A DNA stretch of 14,736 nt from Candidatus Hydrogenedentes bacterium UBA2224. Lineage in GTDB: Bacteria > Hydrogenedentota > Hydrogenedentia > Hydrogenedentales > SLHB01. Location of the stretch: NCBI GenBank assembly GCA_002348185.1, contig DDYW01000165.1, positions 1 through 14,736 on the forward strand, written 5' to 3'. The translations under genes were made by a program, and so were the position numbers. Below the pieces are notes generated by a model. That model saw nothing but the letters and a program-made list of their open reading frames with translations, searched no databases and was not told where the DNA came from. Shown here piece after piece: positions 5,257 through 11,687 of the stretch; within the stretch, counting starts at the first letter, position 1, and every line of letters starts with the position of its first letter.

Positions 5257-8166
5257 TTATGCCGCATCGACCCCAAGCTGGCTCAAGACCTCGCCGGCGA
5301 GGTTCTTGTCTATTGCGTGGCCCGATACCCGGGCATAGGCAATGACCTTGCGCAGGGCGCCGGTCATCTTGCGCATGTCTTCCTGGATCTGCGTCGCAAT
5401 CAGCCGCACGATGTCCTCGGGCACGTCGGCTTGTGCCTGCCGGGCCAGCCGCGAGAGAATCTCGACCCGGGCGGTCCGCTCGGGCGCGCGCACGCACGAT
5501 ACCACGCCGGAGAACAGCCGCGACGCCAGACAGGGGTCGAGCCCGCCCAGTTTTTCCGGCGGGGCGTTCCCCGCCAGGAGAATCGGCCGCCCTTCATGGT
5601 AAAACGCGTCCACCAGGTAGAGCGCTTCTTCCTGGGCGCTCTGCTTCTGGGCGAGCAGATGGATGTCGTCGATCAGCAGAATGTCCATCTCGCAGTACCG
5701 GTCCCGGAACGCAATCGTGGCATCTTCGGCCAGCGCCCGCGCAAATTTCCGGGCGAACATGCCGGCCGACACGTACCCGATCCGCAAATCCGGGTTTTCG
5801 GCCATGATCGTGTTGCCGATGGCATTGAACAAATGGCTCTTGCCCAGGCCAACGCCCCCGTACAGATAGAACGGGGTCAAATCGTCCACCTGGCCGGCCG
5901 CCAGCGCCCGGCACAGCGTCACGGTAAGTTCGTTGGTCTTTCCGCCGATGAAGTCCGCGAAGGCATAGCCGGGGATCGGATGATCATTCTCGCGGGCGGC
6001 CCGCACCTGCTCATGCGTTCGCGCGGCAAGGCCGGGACTGTCCAGCGCATCCAGCGCGTCAAGCCCCGGCTCGACAATCTTCCTCGACGACCCGCCGGGG
6101 AATGCCCGTACGTTGTCGTCCTCGCCCGCGTCGTCTTCTTCGTCCTCGTTCGCGAGTGCGGCTTCCTGGGCTTCGCGCATGGCCTCGACGGCCTTTTCCG
6201 CGGTCTCGGCAGCGCGCCGGGCCGCCTCCGCGATTTCAATGATGCGCTCGGTCCGGGCGTCCTCGGACGATTTTCCGCCCGTGAGGGCGTCCTGCAGGGT
6301 GCGCAGGAGCTGCTGCGTGTCGTCGGTGCGTTTGGCCTCGCGCTCCAGGGTCGCGGAAAACTGCCCGGTCATGACGCCGAGTGCATCCTGCATGCTCTTC
6401 CCGACCGCCGTGGCCAGTTCGTCCGCCGTCGGCCCGGCGGGAATCTTGTTCTTCGCATTGGCGTCCTGCAGGGTCTTTGCCAGCTCGCCCACGGTCCGCT
6501 GCATCGTGTCTTCGATGCTCGAGCGCAGCGTTTCCTGCAGCGCCACCAGGCTTTGCTGCGTCTTGTCGGTGCGTTTGGCTTCCTGTTCCAGCGCCTCCGA
6601 GAACTGCCGCGCCATCGCGCCCAGGGCATCCTGCATGCTCTGTCCGACCGCTTTGGCCAGCTCGTCCGCCGTCGGTCCGGCGGGAATCTCGATCTTCGGG
6701 TTGGCGTCCTTCAGGCTCTTCGCCAGCTCGACCACGGTCCGCTGCATCGTGTCTTCAATGCTCAAGCGCAGCGTTTCCTGCAGCGCCACCAGGCTTTGCT
6801 GCGTCTTGTCGTTACGTTTGGCCTCCTGTTCCAGCGCCTCCGAGAACTGCCGCGTCATCGCGCCCAGGGCATCCTGCATGCTCTGTCCGACCGCTTTGGC
6901 CAGCTCGTCCGCCGTCGGCCCGGCGGGAATCTCGATCTTCGGGTTGGCGTCCTTCAGGCTCTTCGCCAGTTCGCCCACCGTCCGCTGCATCGTCTCTTCA
7001 ATGTTCGCCCGAAGCGCTTCCGTGATCCGCGCCGTTGCGGCCGCGCTTTCGCCGTCCTGGTCTTTCGACGTCCGTACCAGGCTGTCCTGCATCCCCTTCA
7101 GCAGGCTTTCGGTCGACCGGGCCATGCCCTGCTCGACGCTTTCGCGCATCAGCCGTGCCAGCTCGTCATAGTCAGGCGCCGGCGCGGCGGAGCCGTCCGG
7201 CCCGGTCTTGTCGAGCGTTGATACCACGTCGCGCAACGCTTCCTGCATGGTCTCGCGAAGCTTCGCGGCGATCTCCTCCGCGCTCACACTGGCGGCAGGG
7301 GCCGGCGGGGCCGTCGTCGCCTTTGAGACCGAGCGGAGGGGCGGCGCCACGGTGACTTCGATTTCCGCCTTTTCGGACGCATCCCCGTCCGCCGGCCCCG
7401 CGTCCGTTTCCGCGGTGGTCTCCGGCGCCGCGTCCTCGGCAGCCGCGGCTTCCGGTTCGGGCGCTTCGGATTCTTCATCGGGCATCAGGTCCGGATGCTC
7501 GGACAGGCCAAACGAGCTCGCCGTGACCTCCGTACCTTTCCCCTTCTGGAACAAACGCTCACAGGCCGGGGCAAAATGGCTCCAGTCGCAGAGAATCGGT
7601 TTGATCCGCAAATCCGGGCAGACCTGGCGAACGGCTTCGAGCGCGTTGGCGTCCAGCGGGTCGACCATCGCCACGGTCAGAATCTTGCCCAGCTTGTCGA
7701 TCGGCAGCAGACAGTGCTCGAGGCATATCTCCTCGGAAACCAGGCTTAACAGCTCATCGCTGATGTGATAATCGGCCAGGCTGATGTGGGGAATCTTGCA
7801 TTGTTTGACCAAAAAAGAAATGAGTTCGTTCTGTTTGATGTACCCCAGATCGACGAGAATCTGCCCGACAAACCCCCCCTCGTTCTCCTTCCGGCGGAGG
7901 GCCTCATCAAGCTCTTCGCGCGTGATGATCCCCTCACCGACAAGCATTTCCCCAAGCCGACGACGGTTATCGGGACCGGTCGACTCCGCCGCATTGTCCT
8001 TGGTTTCTTTGGAATCCTTGCCTTCTTTGGCCGCCGGAGGTTCCTTGGCAGAGAATGGCCGCGACTTGCGCTCGGGCCCGTCACCCTTTTGACCTGCCAC
8101 TGGAGTCTTTTCCGGGGAATCAGCCGGATCCTTTCGGCTAGTCTTGTCTTTTCGCCAGCTAAGCAT
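5257..8166 (-). CDS. Chimeric MshEN - tandem-repeat - DnaA-type AAA+ protein, unrecognised family
   Basis: 969 residues in one uninterrupted frame. Residues 1-65 are charged, low-complexity sequence. An MshEN domain as in PilB/GspE spans about 68-207, with motif 1 RLGEMLVGEGII (70-81) and a degraded motif 2 (GQILVDLGYI, 101-110). Its distal part parallels PilB (ADYHISDELL versus ANYHIPDEIL; VAMVDPLDANAL versus LAMADPLNIMAL). Residues 230-290 are acidic and Ala/Pro-rich. A charged helical region with three tandem 81-residue units spans 389-631, then an acidic linker (672-685). Residues 731-966 match DnaA domain III: Walker A GGVGLGKS (770-777), DnaA-like AFRDRYCEMDILLIDDIH (819-836) including Walker B, sensor-1 N867, arginine finger R883, and lid/sensor-2 MRKMTGALRKVIAYA (931-945). 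It stops at residue 969 without DnaA's DNA-binding domain IV. No signal peptide or membrane helix. First gene of the pilus operon; start ATG at 8164-8166 with only a weak GGTGG-type ribosome site. Function unknown; a regulatory or scaffold role for PilB/PilT is inference. Confidence 0.9.
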   Translation of the reverse strand: MLSWRKDKTSRKDPADSPEKTPVAGQKGDGPERKSRPFSAKEPPAAKEGKDSKETKDNAAESTGPDNRRRLGEMLVGEGIITREELDEALRRKENEGGFVGQILVDLGYIKQNELISFLVKQCKIPHISLADYHISDELLSLVSEEICLEHCLLPIDKLGKILTVAMVDPLDANALEAVRQVCPDLRIKPILCDWSHFAPACERLFQKGKGTEVTASSFGLSEHPDLMPDEESEAPEPEAAAAEDAAPETTAETDAGPADGDASEKAEIEVTVAPPLRSVSKATTAPPAPAASVSAEEIAAKLRETMQEALRDVVSTLDKTGPDGSAAPAPDYDELARLMRESVEQGMARSTESLLKGMQDSLVRTSKDQDGESAAATARITEALRANIEETMQRTVGELAKSLKDANPKIEIPAGPTADELAKAVGQSMQDALGAMTRQFSEALEQEAKRNDKTQQSLVALQETLRLSIEDTMQRTVVELAKSLKDANPKIEIPAGPTADELAKAVGQSMQDALGAMARQFSEALEQEAKRTDKTQQSLVALQETLRSSIEDTMQRTVGELAKTLQDANAKNKIPAGPTADELATAVGKSMQDALGVMTGQFSATLEREAKRTDDTQQLLRTLQDALTGGKSSEDARTERIIEIAEAARRAAETAEKAVEAMREAQEAALANEDEEDDAGEDDNVRAFPGGSSRKIVEPGLDALDALDSPGLAARTHEQVRAARENDHPIPGYAFADFIGGKTNELTVTLCRALAAGQVDDLTPFYLYGGVGLGKSHLFNAIGNTIMAENPDLRIGYVSAGMFARKFARALAEDATIAFRDRYCEMDILLIDDIHLLAQKQSAQEEALYLVDAFYHEGRPILLAGNAPPEKLGGLDPCLASRLFSGVVSCVRAPERTARVEILSRLARQAQADVPEDIVRLIATQIQEDMRKMTGALRKVIAYARVSGHAIDKNLAGEVLSQLGVDAA
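6274..7002 (-). repeat. Three tandem 243-base (81-codon) repeats inside the chimeric gene
   Basis: Units are 6760-7002 (residues 389-469), 6517-6759 (470-550) and 6274-6516 (551-631), with an exact period of 81 codons and no indels. Units 1 and 2 differ at only five residues (E391D, G398V, T438A, N452T, L468S in unit-1 numbering) and about ten bases by eye. Unit 3 differs from unit 2 at roughly two dozen residues. Each unit holds TMQRTV, ELAK, IPAGPTADELA, SMQDALG and a charged E.EAKR.D.TQQ helix. The pattern suggests rod-forming helices separated by a Pro/Gly hinge. Near-identity of units 1 and 2 indicates recent duplication or gene conversion, and copy number may vary between strains. Confidence 0.95.
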
Positions 8167-8227
8167 AGCTCATTGCCACCCACCTGCTGTATCTACACTC
8201 GGCTATCGACCGCTCCTCAACGTCGAA

Positions 8228-8256
8228 ATTGTACCACGGGCGGGCCGGTGCGTCAA
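8228..8256 (-). promoter_or_regulatory. Sigma70-type promoter of the pilus motor operon
   Basis: On the minus strand, TTGACG (8251-8256) and TACAAT (8228-8233) are separated by exactly 17 bases, each one base from the consensus hexamer. Transcription would start near 8221, giving a leader of about 55 bases before the ATG at 8166. The promoter faces the chimeric gene and lies in the only sizeable spacer upstream of the five-gene operon. The leader contains GAGGAG at 8213-8218, too far from the start codon to act as its ribosome site. Confidence 0.75.
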
Positions 8257-8275
8257 GTAATTTCACGCTGTAAAG

Positions 8276-8290
8276 TGTTGTCTGCCAACA
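8276..8290. other. Small inverted repeat upstream of the pilus operon promoter
   Basis: The arms tgttg (8276-8280) and caaca (8286-8290) flank a 5-base centre, about 20 bases upstream of the -35 box. It is placed where an activator or repressor half-site pair could sit, but it is short and may be chance. Confidence 0.25.
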
Positions 8291-8428
8291 ATTTGACGAG
8301 TTGACAGCTTTCCGTCGCCACTTTTCACACCGCCTGGCAGCACCCCAACATACAGCGGTGATCTTCGCAGACGCGTCGATATGTTGTGGCCCCGTGGACG
8401 GTCTCCAAGCCGGGTATGTCTGTGGGGA

Positions 8429-9388
8429 TTACGGTTTGACGGGCATGCCGGACCGCATGGATTCGTTCGCGGCGAGCGTAACGAGGAGGGACTTGACGGC
8501 GTCGCTGTAGGTGGACCGGATCCGGTTTTGTTTCTGGGTCTTCACCGCGTCGATGAACACCCGCGCTTCTTCCTCGAAACAGTCGAGCGTCGAGCGGATT
8601 TTTGTGGTGCGTTCCCCCTCGCGCAGAATGAGCTTCCCTTCCTTGAGGGCCAGTTCGAGGTCCGGACACACGATGTTGACGCCGGCCGCTCTGTGGTTGC
8701 CATTCACGCACGAGGAAAACACCGCCCCGGACGCGCCATTTTTGAAACGCAAGGAGACGACGCTGCTGTCATGAATGTCGTAATCCGTGACGTGGCTCAT
8801 GCAGCCGGTGGAGCCGATGGCGTGAACCTCTTTGACTTCTCCGCAGAGGTATCGCAAGAGGTCGAAGATGTGCGTGCTCTGTTCGTGGAGCTGGCCGCCG
8901 CTCTTGTCGAGCTTGCGCCACCAGGAGGCATCCTGCAATCCCCCGCGCCAGTATCCCGTCGCCAGGGCGATGGGCCGGCCCTTCAATTCCTTGCGTGCCG
9001 TGGCGACCGTCTCGTAATAGCGGAAACAGTAGCCCACGCTGCAGATGATCCGGGACCGCCGAATGGCCGCGGCGATGCGCTGCGCGGTGTCCCGGGTCAG
9101 CGCAACCGGCTTCTCAATGAACAGGTGGATGCCGCGTTCGGCCGCGGCCTCTTCCATGCCGCAATGGGCATAGGGAGGCACCGAGATAAAGGCGGCGTGC
9201 GGCTTCGTCTTGTCGAACATCGCGTTGAAATCGGTAAAGGACTCGCCCCCGTAGCGGGCCGCCGCTGCTTCGGCGCGCGCCGGCTCGATGTCGCAATGGC
9301 CCACAATGCCCACCTCCGGGTTCCGGCTGAGATTGGTACAATGTACGCCCTGAATCCCCCCGCAGCCCACGAAGGCCACCTTGAGCAT
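8429..9388 (-). CDS. Gfo/Idh/MocA-family NAD(P)-dependent oxidoreductase
   Basis: 319 residues, slightly short for the family. The N-terminal Rossmann fold starts with VAFVGCGGIQGVH (4-16), a glycine-rich NAD(P) site. IEKPVALT (91-98) carries the EKP motif with the family's conserved lysine K93. The C-terminal substrate domain has SGGQLHEQSTHIFDLLRY (163-180), matching the family's GG...D/E..H..D pattern with H173 and D176 as likely active-site residues. Such enzymes oxidise sugars, inositols or related polyols; the substrate cannot be read here. I chose ATG at 9386-9388 because the Rossmann fold begins at once and GGAGG lies 7 bases upstream; a longer upstream frame adds 145 Arg/Gly-rich residues with no domain. 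Eleven cysteines in 319 residues is unusual. It stands alone between two operons, with no sugar transporter or partner nearby. Confidence 0.92.
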   Translation of the reverse strand: MLKVAFVGCGGIQGVHCTNLSRNPEVGIVGHCDIEPARAEAAAARYGGESFTDFNAMFDKTKPHAAFISVPPYAHCGMEEAAAERGIHLFIEKPVALTRDTAQRIAAAIRRSRIICSVGYCFRYYETVATARKELKGRPIALATGYWRGGLQDASWWRKLDKSGGQLHEQSTHIFDLLRYLCGEVKEVHAIGSTGCMSHVTDYDIHDSSVVSLRFKNGASGAVFSSCVNGNHRAAGVNIVCPDLELALKEGKLILREGERTTKIRSTLDCFEEEARVFIDAVKTQKQNRIRSTYSDAVKSLLVTLAANESMRSGMPVKP

Positions 9389-9395
9389 CGTCACG

Positions 9396-9400
9396 CCTCC
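9396..9400 (-). promoter_or_regulatory. Ribosome binding site of the oxidoreductase gene
   Basis: Minus-strand GGAGG (part of GGAGGGAGG, 9396-9404), 7 bases before ATG 9386-9388. It decides for this start over the longer upstream frame. Confidence 0.75.
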
Positions 9401-9669
9401 CTCCGCACGGATTGACCGACCCGATAAAACGTCCTCATCACGGGACCGTGTCTGCGCCTGCGAGAGATATCCACCCCGTCCCGGGCCGGTCCCGGCAGCC
9501 GGGGGCACGCGCTCTGCGCCCTGCTCGCCGGATCTATCCTGACGCCCCACGCGCGAAGTCCGCAGCTCGGATTGTCGCCGTGTGATAATCCGCGCGGCGG
9601 CGAACCAAACCGGTGCCATCCCCACAGCCCGGAATGCGTCGCGCCTGCCGCCAGCCCCACAAGCAATCC

Positions 9670-9698
9670 ATTCTACCAGACATCCGGCGGGAATGAAA
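9670..9698 (-). promoter_or_regulatory. Candidate extended -10 promoter for the oxidoreductase
   Basis: Minus-strand TAGAAT (9670-9675) is preceded by TG plus one base (extended -10, 9676-9678). The hexamer 17 bases further upstream is TTTCAT (9693-9698), a poor -35. If used, the leader would be about 275 bases long. Support is limited to the -10 element. Confidence 0.35.
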
Positions 9699-9733
9699 CA
9701 GGACTCGCGCAAACAAACCCGCGCGCGGGCGCG

Positions 9734-9770
9734 AAAAAACCGCCTGGCCCCGCTAGGACGCCGCGGCGGG
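9734..9770 (-). terminator. Possible intrinsic terminator after the M23 peptidase gene
   Basis: On the minus strand CCGCC (9765-9769) can pair with GGCGG (9740-9744), followed directly by six Ts (9734-9739). The loop is long (20 bases), and a competing CCCGC/GCGGG pairing (9766-9770 with 9749-9753) exists. The upstream arm lies within the last codons of the peptidase gene. The T-run placement is convincing; the stem is modest. Confidence 0.45.
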
Positions 9771-11687
9771 ATCTTCAACAATGTGAATCGTGCGCGCCAC
9801 TTCGGCCGTGTTGCCGGCCGCATCCGTCACCCGGATCACGATCTCGTTTTCTCCCACCGGCAGATCTTCATCCCGTTGCCAGGCGACCGTGGCCGAGGGC
9901 GAGTCAAACGGATCGAATTCGGCGAGCAGCCAGGCCCCGTTCGCCGTGATGCGGACATCCGCCACCCCGCTCGCGTTGTCCGCCACGCGCGCCCGAATCT
10001 CGGGGCGCCGATTGGTGGTGGAGCCAGCGCCGGCCGCGGGAATCACCGCCGTGACGGTGGGCGCGACCGGATCGGCCATCGGCGCAAACACGCCCAGGCT
10101 TCCCGTGCGTATCGTGAGCCGCCCGCCCCCACGCGCGGTCTCCTGACGTGCCCATCCGCTTGCCGATTTGCGATAGATCGACACGTTTGCGGCCTCCACC
10201 GCGCCGCCGGGTTCCGGAAACGAAATCTCCAGGGGAACGTCGAGCGGCGCGTCGGCCGGCCACAGCCGGTAAGCCGTGCCCGCCGCCACCAGACCGGATG
10301 TTCCCGCAACTGTCTCTTCCGACATGCGCAGACAGAGCGTTCCGTACGAGCTTCGGGCATCGGCACGAACGACCAAATCCCCCAGACGCGCGACACGGCT
10401 GCGGCCGCGCTGAAACACCTCGACCGTCTCCGCGTACGGCGCCAGCCTGGGATGATCAATGACGAGCGTCACCTGGTCACTGTGTTCCGCGGCGCGGATG
10501 CCCGCCCGAAACAGCCCCCCTCCGAAACGGCGAAACGCCGGTTCGGGTTCCGCGCCCGTGCTCTGCAGCACCGGCGGTTCCGGCTCGTCGTCGGGAAAAC
10601 GCGCGGTCACCAGAAGCCATTGGTCAAAACAGTCGATGCTCACCGCGCCCTGGGCGTCGCTCCCCCGGGATGGCGGAACCGGCGGCTCGGCCGTCTCCGG
10701 CTCGATCCGGAGCGGCAGCGTCGCGGCGTTGCCGAAATAGTCCCGCGCCTCGACACGCAGGTCCACTGGCTCGCCGCCGGCCTCGAACCATCCGTCCGAA
10801 GCCGAAACCGCGAAATTGGGCGATTGGTTGCCGTCCCAGCGCCACTGCAGCAGGAACAGACCCTCGGAGCGGTAGTAGGGATGCCACGCCACGGAACCGT
10901 CGCGCATGGTTTCGTACGACAAGGCGTCGTTCTGCACCCGGAATGTTTCGCGCCCTTCCACGGTCGTCCGCAGGGTATGCACGCCCAAAACGTTCGCACC
11001 GCCGTTGGCGGGGTCAATCACGTCAACCGCGATACCGATTTCCCCCCGGGCGGTGACGGCCGCGCACGTATGCCCGCCTGCACTGCCGTCGGGCCGGACT
11101 TCCAGGACAACCGGCACCACGTCTCCATTGATCGTCGCATCGGCGCCGCGCGGGACCACCAGCACCTTGCGGATGCTGGGCCGCGTGGTATCCGGCCACG
11201 TGATTCCGAGCAGGCGGGGATTTACGGGACGGCTGTCGGCATCGCGGAATTCCCAGTGGAGGTGGGGGGCGCGCGTCCCCGAGCGGCCCGCAAACGCGAG
11301 CAGCTCGCCCCGGCGGACGGGAAACGCGCCGGGTTCCGGCACGAGATCAACCGTGTATTCCTCGCGGGCGTGCTGCGCCTGCCGCACATACTCGCGCAGG
11401 CTGCTCGAAAACTCCGCCAGATGGGCGTAAACGAACGTAGGACCATCGCTGGCCCGCAGATACACCGCTTTCCCGTAGCCCCATGGCGAACAGCGAATGC
11501 GCGACACGTACCCGTCGGCCGCCGCGTAGACCTCGGGGCCCACCGTGCCGGTGCGCAGGTCCACTCCGGCATGGAACCGGCCGGCACGGTATTCGGCGAA
11601 ACTCGAAGTGACCGCAGGAGGCAGCGCAAGGGGCCACTGGTACGGCTCCCCCGCGGCCAGCGCCATCAGCGCAAACAAGATCGTCAC
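9753..11687 (-). CDS. Exported M23-family metallopeptidase with Ig-like C-terminal domains
   Basis: 644 residues. A short hydrophobic N-terminus (about 1-13, without the usual basic residues) suggests export. The peptidase domain spans about 30-155: zinc ligands H39 and D43 in FHAGVD, the conserved YAHL (87-90), and HLHWEF with H142 and H144. All LytM/M23 metal and catalytic residues are present, so it can be expected to cut peptidoglycan cross-links or other envelope peptides. The remaining 480 residues are predicted beta-rich; the end (about 550-640, with NRRPEIRARVADNASG and ENEIVIRVTDAAGNTA) looks like a bacterial Ig-like domain. Start is GTG at 11685-11687, overlapping the upstream stop in a 4-base GTGA; no clear ribosome site, consistent with coupling. 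The Ig regions probably position the enzyme or bind the cell envelope. Confidence 0.9.
   Translation of the reverse strand: MTILFALMALAAGEPYQWPLALPPAVTSSFAEYRAGRFHAGVDLRTGTVGPEVYAAADGYVSRIRCSPWGYGKAVYLRASDGPTFVYAHLAEFSSSLREYVRQAQHAREEYTVDLVPEPGAFPVRRGELLAFAGRSGTRAPHLHWEFRDADSRPVNPRLLGITWPDTTRPSIRKVLVVPRGADATINGDVVPVVLEVRPDGSAGGHTCAAVTARGEIGIAVDVIDPANGGANVLGVHTLRTTVEGRETFRVQNDALSYETMRDGSVAWHPYYRSEGLFLLQWRWDGNQSPNFAVSASDGWFEAGGEPVDLRVEARDYFGNAATLPLRIEPETAEPPVPPSRGSDAQGAVSIDCFDQWLLVTARFPDDEPEPPVLQSTGAEPEPAFRRFGGGLFRAGIRAAEHSDQVTLVIDHPRLAPYAETVEVFQRGRSRVARLGDLVVRADARSSYGTLCLRMSEETVAGTSGLVAAGTAYRLWPADAPLDVPLEISFPEPGGAVEAANVSIYRKSASGWARQETARGGGRLTIRTGSLGVFAPMADPVAPTVTAVIPAAGAGSTTNRRPEIRARVADNASGVADVRITANGAWLLAEFDPFDSPSATVAWQRDEDLPVGENEIVIRVTDAAGNTAEVARTIHIVEDPAAAS

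Larger units (their letters stand above)
9389..9752. other. 364-base spacer between the M23 gene and the oxidoreductase
   Basis: I see no convincing gene here: the open frames on both strands are Arg/Gly/Pro-rich, begin at weak codons and lack ribosome sites. The spacer holds a possible terminator tail at its upstream edge, a weak promoter near 9670 and a cluster of GC-rich inverted repeats at about 9480-9505. One of those is cccgg (9491-9495) with ccggg (9499-9503) around a 3-base loop. These would fall in the oxidoreductase leader if the promoter near 9670 is used. Confidence 0.5.

Noticed and set aside
6274..7002. CRISPR-like or non-coding repeat array
   Set aside because: The 243-base units are in frame, without spacers, and encode helical protein; they belong to the chimeric gene.
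7746..8183. 145-codon minus-strand frame overlapping the start of the chimeric gene
   Set aside because: It is a shifted frame over the MshEN domain, which is clearly coded in the 8166 frame.
8293..8306. Plus-strand ttgacg/ttgaca as -35 boxes
   Set aside because: No matching -10 at proper distance and no plus-strand gene follows.
8167..8428. Sigma54 promoter upstream of the pilus operon
   Set aside because: The closest candidate (TGGC...GC within TGGCGACGGAAAGC) has wrong spacing between the GG and GC elements; the sigma70-type site is far better.
9578..9592. DnaA-box-like tgtgataat near the oxidoreductase leader, suggesting an origin
   Set aside because: It does not match TGTGGATAA (a base is missing), no further boxes or AT-rich unwinding stretch are seen, and the DnaA-like protein here lacks domain IV.
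9391..9716. Small minus-strand open frames of 60-91 codons in the spacer
   Set aside because: Weak start codons, no ribosome sites and low-complexity Arg/Gly/Pro content.
9389..9823. 145-residue N-terminal extension of the oxidoreductase
   Set aside because: It is Arg/Gly-rich without a domain, overlaps the end of the M23 gene, and a strong GGAGG precedes the ATG at 9388, where the Rossmann fold begins.
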